This document shows positions 52,941-63,340 of a stretch of 64,000 nucleotides of DNA, in pieces; the first letter of the stretch is position 1, and the number at the start of each line of letters is the position of its first letter. The stretch is from Flectonema sp. DT1601 (lineage: Eukaryota > Euglenozoa > Diplonemea > Diplonemida > Diplonemidae). Below the pieces are notes generated by a model. The model searched no databases. It was not told the origin of the DNA and was given only the letters and a program-made list of their open reading frames with translations. A program made the translations under genes and the position numbers. The stretch lies in assembly GCA_964019425.1 (NCBI GenBank), contig OZ025821.1, positions 573,001 through 637,000 on the forward strand, given 5' to 3'.

Positions 52941-55900
52941 CTAGATATACATAATTTCGACAGTATCGTCATCTTCCTGCATGGGCTCACCGACATATTC
53001 AGAAAACTTAGAGAGGGAAACCTGTTCACTCTCCTTTTTCTTGTAGACAATAAAACCTGCGATGGCACCACACAACAACAATACACCAGCTGCTACTGCA
53101 ATAATCCACCACGGGAAGGCATCGTCATCGTCATCCTGCTGTGGAGTCAATAACCCTGAAGCTAAACGTTCTTGAGGAGTCAAATCATTCGGCACCCAGT
53201 CTTCAGGTCTCGGTTCTGGTGTTCCTGGTGCCTTAGTCGGTACAGCAGTCGGAACAGCAGTTGGTCCGTAAGTCTTACCGGCAGGGAGTGGTGTTGGTGG
53301 CGAGGCGGTCGGCATGGCAGTTGGAACAGCAGTCGGTCCGTAAGTCTTACCGGCAGGGAGTGGTGTTGGTGGCATAGCGGTTGGCATTGTTGTAGGCATT
53401 ACTGTAGGCATAGCAGTTGGAACAGCGGTTGGTCCGTAAGTCTCACCGGCAGGGAGTGGCGTTGTCGGCCTCGAAGTTGGCACCATAGTTGGAACAGCTG
53501 TCGGAACAGCAGTTGGCACAGTGGTTGGAACAGCTGTTTGACCGGCAGGCAAGGACGTCGGCATTGCAGTTGGAACTGCAGTAGGCATAGCAGTTGGCAC
53601 AGCGGTCGGTACGGATGTCTGACCCGCTGGCAGTGACGTGGGCATTGCAGTAGGCATAGCTGTTGGAACTGCGGTTGGCATAGCTGTTGGAACTGCGGTT
53701 GGCATAGCTGTTGGAACTGCGGTCGGCATTGCCGTTGGAACAGTAGTTGGCATAGCAGTAGGAATAGCAGTAGGCATGGCAGTTTGCCCAACAGGCAATG
53801 ACGTTGGCATGGCAGTAGGTACAGCGGTTGGCACAGCAGTTGGCATCGCGGTTGGTACCGCTGTAGGAACTGGAGTTGGTGGCGCAGTCGGGGCAGCTGT
53901 CTGACCAACAGGCAAACTAGTTGGCACCGCGGTTGGCACTGCAGTAGGCATGGCAGTAGGTACAGCGGTTGGCACAGCAGTTGGCATCGCGGTTGGTACC
54001 GCTGTAGGAACTGGAGTTGGTGGCGCAGTCGGGGCAGCCGTCTGACCAACAGGCAAACTAGTTGGCACCGCGGTTGGCACTGCAGTAGGCATGGCAGTAG
54101 GTACAGCGGTTGGCATGGCGGTAGGAACCGCAGTTGGCATGGCGGTAGGAACCGGAGTTGGTGGTGCTGTGGGGACTGCAGTTTGTCCAACAGGCAAAGA
54201 AGTCGGAATCATAGTCGGCACGGCTGTTGGCACAAGTGTGGGCACTGCGGTAGGAATTGCAGTTGGGACAGCGGTCGGCATAGCTGTTGGTACAGCAGTC
54301 GGTACCGGAGTAGGAGGAGCTGTAGGAGTAGCTGTTGCTCCAACTGGCAACGAGGTCGGCACTGCAGTCGGAACAGCAGTTGGAACAGCAGTCGGAACAG
54401 AGGTCGGAACAGCCGTCGGAACAGCTGTCGGGATTGCCGTTGGAATAGCAGTTGGCACGGCGGTTGGAACGGCGGTCGGTATAGCTGTTGGTATAGCAGT
54501 TGGTACCGGAGTTGGTGGAGCTGTAGGAGTAGCTGTTGCCCCAATTGGCAACGAGGTCGGCACAGCAGTCGGAATGGCAGTTGGAACAGCGGTTGGAACA
54601 GCAGTTGGTACTGCAGCAGGGACGGCCGTTGGCACTGCAGTTGGGACGGCAGTTGGTACTGCAGTAGGGACGGCAGTTGGTACGGCAGTTGGTACTGCAG
54701 TAGGGACGGCAGTAGGGACGGCCGTTGGCACTGCAGTTGGGACGGCAGTTGGTACTGCAGTAGGGACGGCAGTAGGGACGGCAGTAGGGACGGCCGTTGG
54801 CACTGCAGTTGGGACGGCAGTTGGTACTGCAGTAGGGACGGCAGTAGGGACGGCAGTTGGTACTGCAGTAGGGACGGCAGTAGGGACGGCAGTAGGGACA
54901 GCGGTTGGAACAGCAGTTGGGACGGCAGTTGGTACTGCAGTTGGGGTATCGGTGGTAGTTCCTCCACAAGTGGTGAACGAACCAGTCAATACCCACTGAT
55001 TAAGAGTAGTGGGTTTGTAACAAATCTTGTACTCCGTGTTTCCAGATAGACCCGATAGTGTGTCAGCATACCATTCTGTAGCTACTCCTACCTTCTTAAT
55101 CACACCGTGATCAACTGAACACGCACCAAGAGTTTGGCACTGAGCCTCCGCCTGACTGCAATCAGTCACCGTATTCGGAACAACTGCAGCCTTGTCACTG
55201 GCACCAAGTTCATCAGTTCCAGGATAGAAGTGGAAAATAGGAGCATCAATACCGGGCTTAGGGCAAGTTGGCTTTGGAGTGAACACCGGGTCACGGTGTT
55301 CGCATGTTAAACTAATCTCATCGATGTTGGCAACTCCTCCCGCAGAGAGCGTCAGTGTGTCGATCGGTGAACCTCCGAATGAAGCATCAGAACAAGCTGG
55401 CTGTCCTCCCACCTTCAAGTTCATTGTGTTTGTAGTCCAGTTGATCGTCACCTCAACTTCAGTCCATCCATTCGTCCTGATATTCGCATTGACACTACAT
55501 ATGTTTCTGTTGAAGGCAGCATCACCATTGTTACCAATGGTGACTGGGATAGTGTCAGTGCCAGCAACAATATCAATGTTTACCTGTTCATTCCCACTGC
55601 TCAAGTAAACAGCGTATGTCAGAACTGTACCCTGGATACCACCAGCAGCAAACTTTTTCAAATAATTCGGAATGGCAAACTTCATCGACCCAGCTCCCTT
55701 GAACTTCCTCGACGTGTCTTGCGTGAAGTACTGGTCAGGACCCCATGAGGAGTCATCCAAGCCTAAGTTCAAACTGTGATGGCAAATACCAGGAATCTGG
55801 AACTCAACATCCTTCACAGACCAGATTGGCTGCTTACCGGATTTGAACATCGCTCCCTTGAAGTACAAGTCAACAAGTTCTGTGGCATCAGAGCTGAACG

Positions 55901-57905
55901 TCGATGCTGCCACCAACGGTCCGATTCTCAAGATCTGCTTGTCACTCGAATCAACTGTCAAGAGAGAAGGGTTCAACAAGTCGTTGCGCAAATTGTTCCA
56001 ACCGAATTGAGTTGGGTAGTCAGCAATCATCGCATCGATGATCGCCTGCTTGTTGGCAGTCGTGTCGACCCACTCATCGTAGTCTCCGACAAGAGTCAAA
56101 GTCATCGTCGTACCACCAGCCCGAAGCTTATCCTGCGTCAGTCCCTCAACAACGGATCCAGTCATCAAAATGTAGCTCGTGCACCACAAGTGGAACTCAT
56201 CCAACCATGCATTTCCAAACACAATCATCCTGTTGATTCCGCTAAGGCAAGGCGAATTAAAGGCAGCCCCTTGGAATTCCAAGTGACCATCGATGTACAA
56301 ATCAACCAATTGGGAACCCCAGTTAACGTGTAAATCGATGTGGTTGAATACTCCCGATTTAGCAGCTGTCGATCCACTCTTTGAACTCATCTTGTAATTA
56401 CCACCTCTGTTACTCAGCGCGAAGCAGACATCGTTTCCATTGCGAAAGGATATGATAGGGCTGCTTCCGGCAAACGGACTGAGGAAAAAAGAGATACGTC
56501 TCGGCTTGCTGTCGGCAAGCAGTCCAAGGGTGGCCTGTCCAGCATTCGTCTTTGACGCGTCTCCGATCTTATACGATGCAGATCCACTGGCGAAGAACGT
56601 GTTGTCCAATGCCGCATCCCTGCCTCCCCAGGTGGCGATGTCGCTGTCAAACCCGTGCAGATAGTTCTGAGGACAGTTGGAGAACCCAAGACACTCTAAA
56701 CCTCCGTAAGATCCCTGACACTGGCAAGGAGTGAGAGGGTTGTCAACACACGTTCCTCTCCCGCTGCAAACACTTGCATCATTCGAACCCACACCGAAAC
56801 AGACATTCGGAGAGTTCGCAATCATAACGTCTACAGTGCAGGTACTTTCCTTCGCATCCGACCCAACGAACTTCGTAGCGAGCGTGAACGTCTGTCCGGC
56901 ATCAGAACTCCGCGGCGTGAAATCAAAGACCACGTTGCCGGAGGTTCCGACGCTTGCCCCGCTGTTCTTTGACAAAGAGATGTCGCTCATGGTGGCAGTC
57001 GTTGCCGAAAAGTCCAGCGTCATCGTCTCCGAATACACAGCGTTGAACTCAACCCTCCACGCCTTGCTGTGAGGGATGGTGTGGGTCATCGTCGTCTCCT
57101 GGGAAACGATGCATCTCGGCACTGTAAACACGTCAGTGCAAGAGTTGTACATGAAATCGATAGTCGCAATGTCACCTTCACTGAGATGGAGACGTTGACC
57201 AATCGGAACCGAGGAAACGATAGTCGGCAAGTTGCCGATGGCGAATCCGTCAGGACCGTAGTGCATGATCGACCCGTAATCGTATGCTCCGATGTCACGA
57301 CCAGTTGCTCCGTTCTTTTCGAAGTTTATACGCTTCCCCACCTCGACCTGGTTTATATTGACGTAAACGTGTTCGTCTCTGTCATTTCTCGCCTGTTCGT
57401 GAGAAAGACCCATACTGTGACCCACCTCGTGAATCGCCGCCCCCAGACCACACGCGGCTGCGAGATTGATCTGGTTCACCTGCCCGGGTGAGAGGCCAAC
57501 AGGAGAGCTACAAGCGCTTACGTGTTTCACAAACTTCATGCAGGGCTTTGGACAGCTGGAAACAGCTCCAGTGTGCCTCGTGAATCTCACACACGTGTTC
57601 GACTGCCAATGAGCAATCGCCTGAAGGACTCTCGTGTCGTCATTCGCAAGAGGCGCTGAGGTTCCTCCAGTCGATGAGGTGTCGATCACCCAGTTCACCC
57701 TCCCTCCCGACCACAGCCAAGTGGGATCCGTGTAAGAAGCTCCTCCCAACCCGCGGACGCTTCGAAGCCCATCTTGAATCGGAATCTGCTGATCATCCCA
57801 CAGCGTGTAGTCTACTCCCTCAACAAATAATTTGTCGACAGAAACGTCTTCAGTTGAAGCACTAGACGATGAGATCATCACCAGAGCGATGATGGGCTTC
57901 CACAT
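52941..57905 (-). CDS. membrane-anchored astacin metalloprotease, copy 3, long stalk
   Basis: 1654 aa, ATG at 57905, GCCGCAG acceptor ending 12 nt upstream. The signal peptide, astacin domain (HEVGHSMGLSHEQ, SIMHYG), EGF, jelly-roll and Fn3-like modules sit at the same residues as in copies 1 and 2. The stalk is about 575 residues (about 982-1557), over three times that of copy 1, and TM lies at about 1595-1618. The catalytic domain has its own changes (VSSCPKPCMKFVKHVSACSS, VGKRINFEKNG). In the second jelly roll it carries RNICSVNAN like copy 1 followed by IRTNGW like copy 2, a mosaic pattern. The cytoplasmic tail ends in an acidic stretch (EDDDTVEIMYI). All catalytic residues are intact. 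The longer stalk would hold the protease further from the membrane. Confidence 0.95.
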   Translation of the reverse strand: MWKPIIALVMISSSSASTEDVSVDKLFVEGVDYTLWDDQQIPIQDGLRSVRGLGGASYTDPTWLWSGGRVNWVIDTSSTGGTSAPLANDDTRVLQAIAHWQSNTCVRFTRHTGAVSSCPKPCMKFVKHVSACSSPVGLSPGQVNQINLAAACGLGAAIHEVGHSMGLSHEQARNDRDEHVYVNINQVEVGKRINFEKNGATGRDIGAYDYGSIMHYGPDGFAIGNLPTIVSSVPIGQRLHLSEGDIATIDFMYNSCTDVFTVPRCIVSQETTMTHTIPHSKAWRVEFNAVYSETMTLDFSATTATMSDISLSKNSGASVGTSGNVVFDFTPRSSDAGQTFTLATKFVGSDAKESTCTVDVMIANSPNVCFGVGSNDASVCSGRGTCVDNPLTPCQCQGSYGGLECLGFSNCPQNYLHGFDSDIATWGGRDAALDNTFFASGSASYKIGDASKTNAGQATLGLLADSKPRRISFFLSPFAGSSPIISFRNGNDVCFALSNRGGNYKMSSKSGSTAAKSGVFNHIDLHVNWGSQLVDLYIDGHLEFQGAAFNSPCLSGINRMIVFGNAWLDEFHLWCTSYILMTGSVVEGLTQDKLRAGGTTMTLTLVGDYDEWVDTTANKQAIIDAMIADYPTQFGWNNLRNDLLNPSLLTVDSSDKQILRIGPLVAASTFSSDATELVDLYFKGAMFKSGKQPIWSVKDVEFQIPGICHHSLNLGLDDSSWGPDQYFTQDTSRKFKGAGSMKFAIPNYLKKFAAGGIQGTVLTYAVYLSSGNEQVNIDIVAGTDTIPVTIGNNGDAAFNRNICSVNANIRTNGWTEVEVTINWTTNTMNLKVGGQPACSDASFGGSPIDTLTLSAGGVANIDEISLTCEHRDPVFTPKPTCPKPGIDAPIFHFYPGTDELGASDKAAVVPNTVTDCSQAEAQCQTLGACSVDHGVIKKVGVATEWYADTLSGLSGNTEYKICYKPTTLNQWVLTGSFTTCGGTTTDTPTAVPTAVPTAVPTAVPTAVPTAVPTAVPTAVPTAVPTAVPTAVPTAVPTAVPTAVPTAVPTAVPTAVPTAVPTAVPTAVPTAVPTAVPTAVPTAVPTAVPTAVPTAVPAAVPTAVPTAVPTAIPTAVPTSLPIGATATPTAPPTPVPTAIPTAIPTAVPTAVPTAIPTAIPTAVPTAVPTSVPTAVPTAVPTAVPTSLPVGATATPTAPPTPVPTAVPTAMPTAVPTAIPTAVPTLVPTAVPTMIPTSLPVGQTAVPTAPPTPVPTAMPTAVPTAMPTAVPTAMPTAVPTAVPTSLPVGQTAAPTAPPTPVPTAVPTAMPTAVPTAVPTAMPTAVPTAVPTSLPVGQTAAPTAPPTPVPTAVPTAMPTAVPTAVPTAMPTSLPVGQTAMPTAIPTAMPTTVPTAMPTAVPTAMPTAVPTAMPTAVPTAMPTAMPTSLPAGQTSVPTAVPTAMPTAVPTAMPTSLPAGQTAVPTTVPTAVPTAVPTMVPTSRPTTPLPAGETYGPTAVPTAMPTVMPTTMPTAMPPTPLPAGKTYGPTAVPTAMPTASPPTPLPAGKTYGPTAVPTAVPTKAPGTPEPRPEDWVPNDLTPQERLASGLLTPQQDDDDDAFPWWIIAVAAGVLLLCGAIAGFIVYKKKESEQVSLSKFSEYVGEPMQEDDDTVEIMYI
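53235..54960 (-). repeat. expanded PTAVPT stalk repeat of astacin copy 3
   Basis: The part of the stalk nearest the ectodomain (about 54600-54950 on the plus strand) is a run of about 28 uniform PTAVPT units. The membrane-proximal part has several longer cassettes ending in SLPVGQTA.PTAPPTPVPT. Cassettes around 53790-53920 and 53950-54070 are near copies of each other. ORFs in the other frames are artefacts. Confidence 0.9.
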
Positions 57906-58085
57906 TGTTGTTGTTAGCTGCGGCAATAAGGAAAAAAGATAAACAACAAATACATCAAAGAAAACTATCGTAACATTCAGTAGAAGGAAAAACTAGTCAA
58001 AGAGAAAACAAAATAAAAGACATCCGCGAAATCAGTTTCTAAGACAGCAGTATTACTTGAAATTAACAATGATTCCAAGAACCAT
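57906..58085 (-). promoter_or_regulatory. 5' flank of astacin copy 3
   Basis: Identical in outline to the flanks of copies 1 and 2 up to about 58022 (AAAAGACAT), then replaced by unrelated sequence before the array begins. The CCTGAAGCGGCTAC block is missing here. Confidence 0.55.
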
Positions 58086-58086
58086 G

Positions 58087-59865
58087 GTCAGAAGTCAGGT
58101 AGGGTAATTATGGAAATAACTCTTCAGAGTTAGTCAGATTGGCTAGGGCGGATATTCCAAGGTTGTCATCAGTCCCGTCAAGGAGCGGTTCAGGCAAGGA
58201 GGACAAACAACAGCGAACAACAGGAGAATTACACATGCCTCACAGTGGGAAGTGAATAGAGGCATCGGAAGTGTTTGGTGTGAAGAATAGTAACAGGTTA
58301 CTTCCGATGTGGAATAGAGAACAACAATTGGACAGGTCAGAAATCAGAAATCGTAATTATGGAAATAACTCTTCAGAGTTAGTCAGATTGGCTAGGGCGG
58401 ATATTCCAAAGTTGTCATCAGCCCTGTCAGGTGCGGGACGTGTGGGGAAAAGGACGAAGGCAAGACACTAACAACAACAATCAGAAAGGTTTTTATACCT
58501 GCATAAGAAACAGTTGTCTAATCAATGAAATAGATCTCATGGAAACAGCAGTCATTGTATTCTAATCATCATTAACGACAACAGTTGGTCATCAGAATAC
58601 AGGTTTTTGTTGATGTGGAATAGAGAACAGTAATTAGACAGGTCAGAAGTCAGGTAGGGTAATTATGGAAATAACTCTTCAGAGTTAGTCAGATTGGCTA
58701 GGGCGGATATTCCAAAGTTGTCATCAGTCCCGTCAAGGGGCGGTTCAGGCAAGGAGGACAAACAACAGCGAACAACTGCTTGGCAAAAGAGAGAATTATA
58801 CATAATTTCACAGAGTGATTGAGGGAAGTGAATGGAGGCATCGGAAGTGTTTGGTGTGAAGAATAGATAGAGAACAGTAATTAGACAGGTCAGAAGTCAG
58901 GTAGGGTAATTATGGAAATAACTCTTCAGAGTTAGTCAGATTGGCTAGGGCGGATATTCCAAAGTTGTCATCAGTCCCGTCAAGGGGCGGTTCAGGCAAG
59001 GAGGACAAACAACAGCGAACAACTGCTTGGCAAAAGAGAGAATTATACATAATTTCACAGAGTGATTGAGGGAAGTGAATGGAGGCATCGGAAGTGTTTG
59101 GTGTGAAGAATAGATAGAGAACAGTAATTAGACAGGTCAGAAGTCAGGTAGGGTAATTATGGAAATAACTCTTCAGAGTTAGTCAGATTGGCTAGGGCGG
59201 ATATTCCAAAGTTGTCATCAGTCCTGTCAGGTGCGGGACGTGTGAGGGAAAAGGACGAAGGCAAGACACTAACAACAACAATCAGAAAGGTTTTTATACC
59301 TACATAAGAAACAGTTGTCTAATCAATGAAATAGATCTCATGGAAACAGCAGTCATTGTATTCTAATCATCATTAACGACAACAGTTGGTCATCAGAATA
59401 CAGGTTCTTGTTGATGTGGAATAGAGAACAGTAATTAGACAGGTCAGAAGTCAGAAATTGTAATTATGGAAATAACTCTTCAGAGTTAGTCAGATTGGCT
59501 AGGGCGGATATTCCAAAGTTGTCATCAGCCCTGTCAGGTGCGGGACGTGTGAGGGAAAAGGACGAAGGCAAGACACTAACAACAACAATCAGAAAGGTTT
59601 TTATACCTACATAAGAAACAGTTGTCTAATCAATGAAATAGATCTCATGGAAACAGCAGTCATTGTATTCTAATCATCATTAACGACAACAGTTGGTCAT
59701 CAGAATACAGGTTCTTGTTGATGTGGAATAGAGAACAGTAATTAGACAGGTCAGAAGTCAGGTAGGGTAATTATGGAAATAACTCTTCAGAGTTAGTCAG
59801 ATTGGCTAGGGCGGATATTCCAAAGTTGTCATCAGGAGCGGTTCAGGCAAGGAGGGGAAACAACA
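58087..59865. repeat. satellite array, mixed tail-A and tail-B units, upstream of astacin copy 3
   Basis: Unit order from left: B, A, B, B, A, A, then a partial unit that ends in a short B-like tail. The first B unit is shortened and diverged. The edge is 182 bp from the ATG at 57905. It is the most heterogeneous array in the window. Confidence 0.9.
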
Positions 59866-60276
59866 GGGAACAACTACTGCATACTGATTAGGTATCTGTA
59901 TGTGAATTAAAGATTAATTAACGTAAATGCATCATGAGATTGTCGACATGCTATTTAAAAAGAGCTACGTAAAAAACTACTTTCCAAATGGGAGTGAACT
60001 CAACCGTCCAAGTAAAGGAAGACTAGAACAGGTTGATATCGTTAGAATTGCGCAAAGTACTTCTACCTGCCCTCTCTGTTTCTAAAAACAAAAAACAGGA
60101 GAAAACAAGAAAAAATATACATGCTCTTCTTTTTGTTTCCTTGTGGGAAGGTCTTTGTAGCCATTTAAAAAACAACTATTACCAGTAATCAGTTTCTGGA
60201 TTCAAGTCCACAGCAGGATAGTTCTTTATTTTTTCATTTTTATATTTTTGCAACTTGACGTTCATTCTCCTCTTCT

Positions 60277-60307
<31 letters not shown>

Positions 60308-60663
60308 CTATTCCAAAATTATTCTTCCTTTTTTACCCAATTTTTTCTTCTGTGAATATCAACAAGGCGTATAGAATCACTGTTTTAATACACGAGAGTA
60401 CTCTTGCTTTCTTTCTTTCGTTGTAACAGCTGAATTCGCAGAGGAAAAAAAAAAAAAAATAAAAAATAAAGACATATCGTCCTAATGTTACAAAAAAAAA
60501 CGACAGAATTTGACGATAAGAATTTTTTTTTTTTTTTTTTTTTCCCCATAACAAAAACAGGACAAAAACTCTCAAAAAACATCACAATATGAATCCCGTC
60601 GGAAAAAAAGGTGACAACGAACGAATTCTTTTGAAAAAAATGGAAGAAGGAATAAGCATCAGA

Positions 60664-60697
<34 letters not shown>

Positions 60698-63340
60698 AAG
60701 AACAGCAAGAACAAGAAAAAAAAAAAAAAAGAGGGAAAAGAAAACATTTGTCCGAACATGAGAACACAAAATCCTCCACAACTGAAGTGGACCATACTTA
60801 TATACCATAATACTATCAATCTGTTAAAGGTATGTATAGTGAACAATAGCGATGCTTAAATTAGCTTTTGTGAAGTAACTATTTAGGTTTTGAAGAAGAC
60901 ATGCATCTGATACTCTCATAAAAAAAAAAATTTTTTTTTTCCTGACTTCTGGTAGCATTGTAATTAAGATCAATTTTGCTTTTCAAAAAAAAGGGGGATA
61001 ATTTGATAAGGGAAAAGGGGTGGATTTAAAAAAAAAAAAAAACGTTTTTTTTTTTTTTTTTTTTTTTTTGATCGTACAACATAAGTATTACATCGTAAAA
61101 GAAGAAAAAAAAAAAAACTGCTTCGACCTTTTACCGTGGTTCACAAACAAAGGAAGTTAGTCAATGAGTTCAGTTTACTACCGAATGCTAGTTAAGTGGA
61201 CTCTCCGAAGAAAAGTGATTCCCAAGATCGCAGTAGTATTTCGAACCTAATCCCCGAAAAGGATCATTTCGTTAGTTTTCAGCACCGGGCTTACAAGATC
61301 AAGAGATCTGTAGCCACAATGCTTCCACCTTGACCGAAAAAACAAAACTGAAAAAAAAAAAGAAGAAAAAAAAAAGGGAGCGGAAAAAGTAATCATTTCC
61401 ATGTTTTTCTCTACTGGCTTACTAATTGTTTTTTAGAAAAAAATCATACTTTTTTTAAAACAAAAACCGCTTTACGTATGTTTGTTATTTTAAAGGGGAA
61501 AAGTTTCCTCAATATCCGAAAAATTCGGAAAAAGCGTTTTTTTTTTTTTTTTTTTTTTTTCCTTCTTTCCCCCTTATCTAACAATAAAAAAAATTCCCAA
61601 AAAAAAAAAAAAAAAAAAACTCTTTACCTTGTAAGTACTAATCAAACGCAAACAACGAAATGCTAACTGAAGTGCATGCCCAACATACATGTGTATGAAA
61701 AAGAAACACAAACAGGTGCTAATGAAGACAAAAAAAAAAACTATTCAAAACGAGTGTTATATTATTTTTGTTTTGATCCACAAACAGTACACGACACAAG
61801 GGGAAGTTGATATTTAATTAATTAACAGCTCTTAATCTGAATAGTTTCTCCGATTTTTTTTTGTCGGTGCAAAAAAAAAAAAAAAAAAAAAAAAATTATA
61901 CGGGGACTGGGAAGGTGAAAGAAGAAGAAGAAGAAGAATTAACATAATAAGAAACAGATATAATATTAAAAAAAAAAAAAATAAATAAAAAAAAAAGGAA
62001 CGAGTAAGGTTCTCTCCATCTTCCTAAAAAAAGGTATTCCATTCACATATCTATGTTTAGAAGCAGTACTGTAATATAAAGTTCTCAACTCGTTTACTCT
62101 GGAAACTCGATGTGATTGTCGAGAGGGAGGTATTTCCCCCTGTAGTTGTTGTGATAATAGCTACCAAACAACGCACAGCAGAACAAATCGAAATTGAATA
62201 ACTTCAACCAGCGATACATATAAACACTTTTTTTTTTGCTTTGGTTGTTTTTTTTTTTTTTTTGTGAAATACATAAATAAAAAAAAAAATAAGAGAAAAA
62301 AGAAAAAATTCGGTTTTTTTTTTTTTGAGAAAGATATCAAACTATGAATAAACAACAGTTATTTTTAGACACAACTCAACCATACATAATTAATCTTTTT
62401 TTTTTTTTTTTTTTTTTTTTTTCACAAATGTGATACCTTGCTGGCTACTTCGACTAAATTGGAATAAAGAAAAAGAACGAAATTAAGACGGAAATCGTAT
62501 TATTACGACATCCCAAAAGTACCTTGTTTTGTTTTGCGAATATAGAAGAGAGAGAGAAAACGAGAGAGAGAGAAAGGGTTGCTCTTTTCAATAAAAAAGG
62601 GGGGAGAGAGAGGGGGAAAAAAGGAAAGACGATATATAGAAGTTTCACTTATTTGTGAGCGAAATACATACACACACTAAAAGCGATTAACCCTTACACC
62701 ACCAGTGATAATATCCGTTGGAAGAAAAATATCGTTTGTTCTATGCTGCTTTTTTTTTTTTTTTCGAAGAGGAGGCTTCTTGTACAATAGAAGCAGTAAT
62801 AACAAATATAGTAATATTGAGTTTGCAAAGATTTCCTGAAAAAAAAAAATCTCCCCCCTAACTACAAAACTTCGCAAGATGAAAGACAAGTTTCGAAATT
62901 TCGTCTTTCTATTTTTTTTTTTTCCAATTGTTCTGATGTACTTATTCTTTGCCCTGTTTACCATAGAAACCAAAGCTCCCCCTTCTCAAAATTTGAAGCA
63001 CACTTCTGTCCTGAGGGAACCTCGATCTTAGATCAATCCCAGCAACTGCTATACTGCAGTTTGAATTTCCGACAAACTTCACTTTCTTTTTACAAAAATA
63101 AAAGTGTTTACTCACACTTTTATTTTTGTTTTGTGCGCAACCGAGTGGTAAGGGTTAAAATAATAAACCGCATGAATGTTTTTTTTTTTTTTTTTTTTGG
63201 GTACGAATTTTTTTTTTTTTTTTTTGTGGAAAAAAGTTGATGTCACATTAGAAAACAAGAAGTAAAAAAAAAAAAAAAAACAAACAAAAACCATCAACTA
63301 AGATGGTTATTTATTTACTTATTCTAAAAAAAAAAGTCAA
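59866..63340. other. homopolymer-rich region, no gene recognised
   Basis: Runs of A or T of 15-30 bases occur every one to two hundred bases. 61130-61340 and 62040-62170 are more balanced in composition but show no start, splice or family signal. 61835-61880 resembles the end of the retroelement terminal repeat. The small ORFs here are Lys- or Phe-runs from poly-A and poly-T. Confidence 0.55.

Noticed and set aside
54091-54999. Plus- and minus-strand low-complexity ORFs of about 250-300 aa in the astacin stalks
   Set aside because: Same artefact as above; only the frame continuous with the astacin domain and the TM is real.
60589-60810. Plus-strand Lys-run ORF
   Set aside because: It is created by a poly-A tract and shows no conserved sequence.
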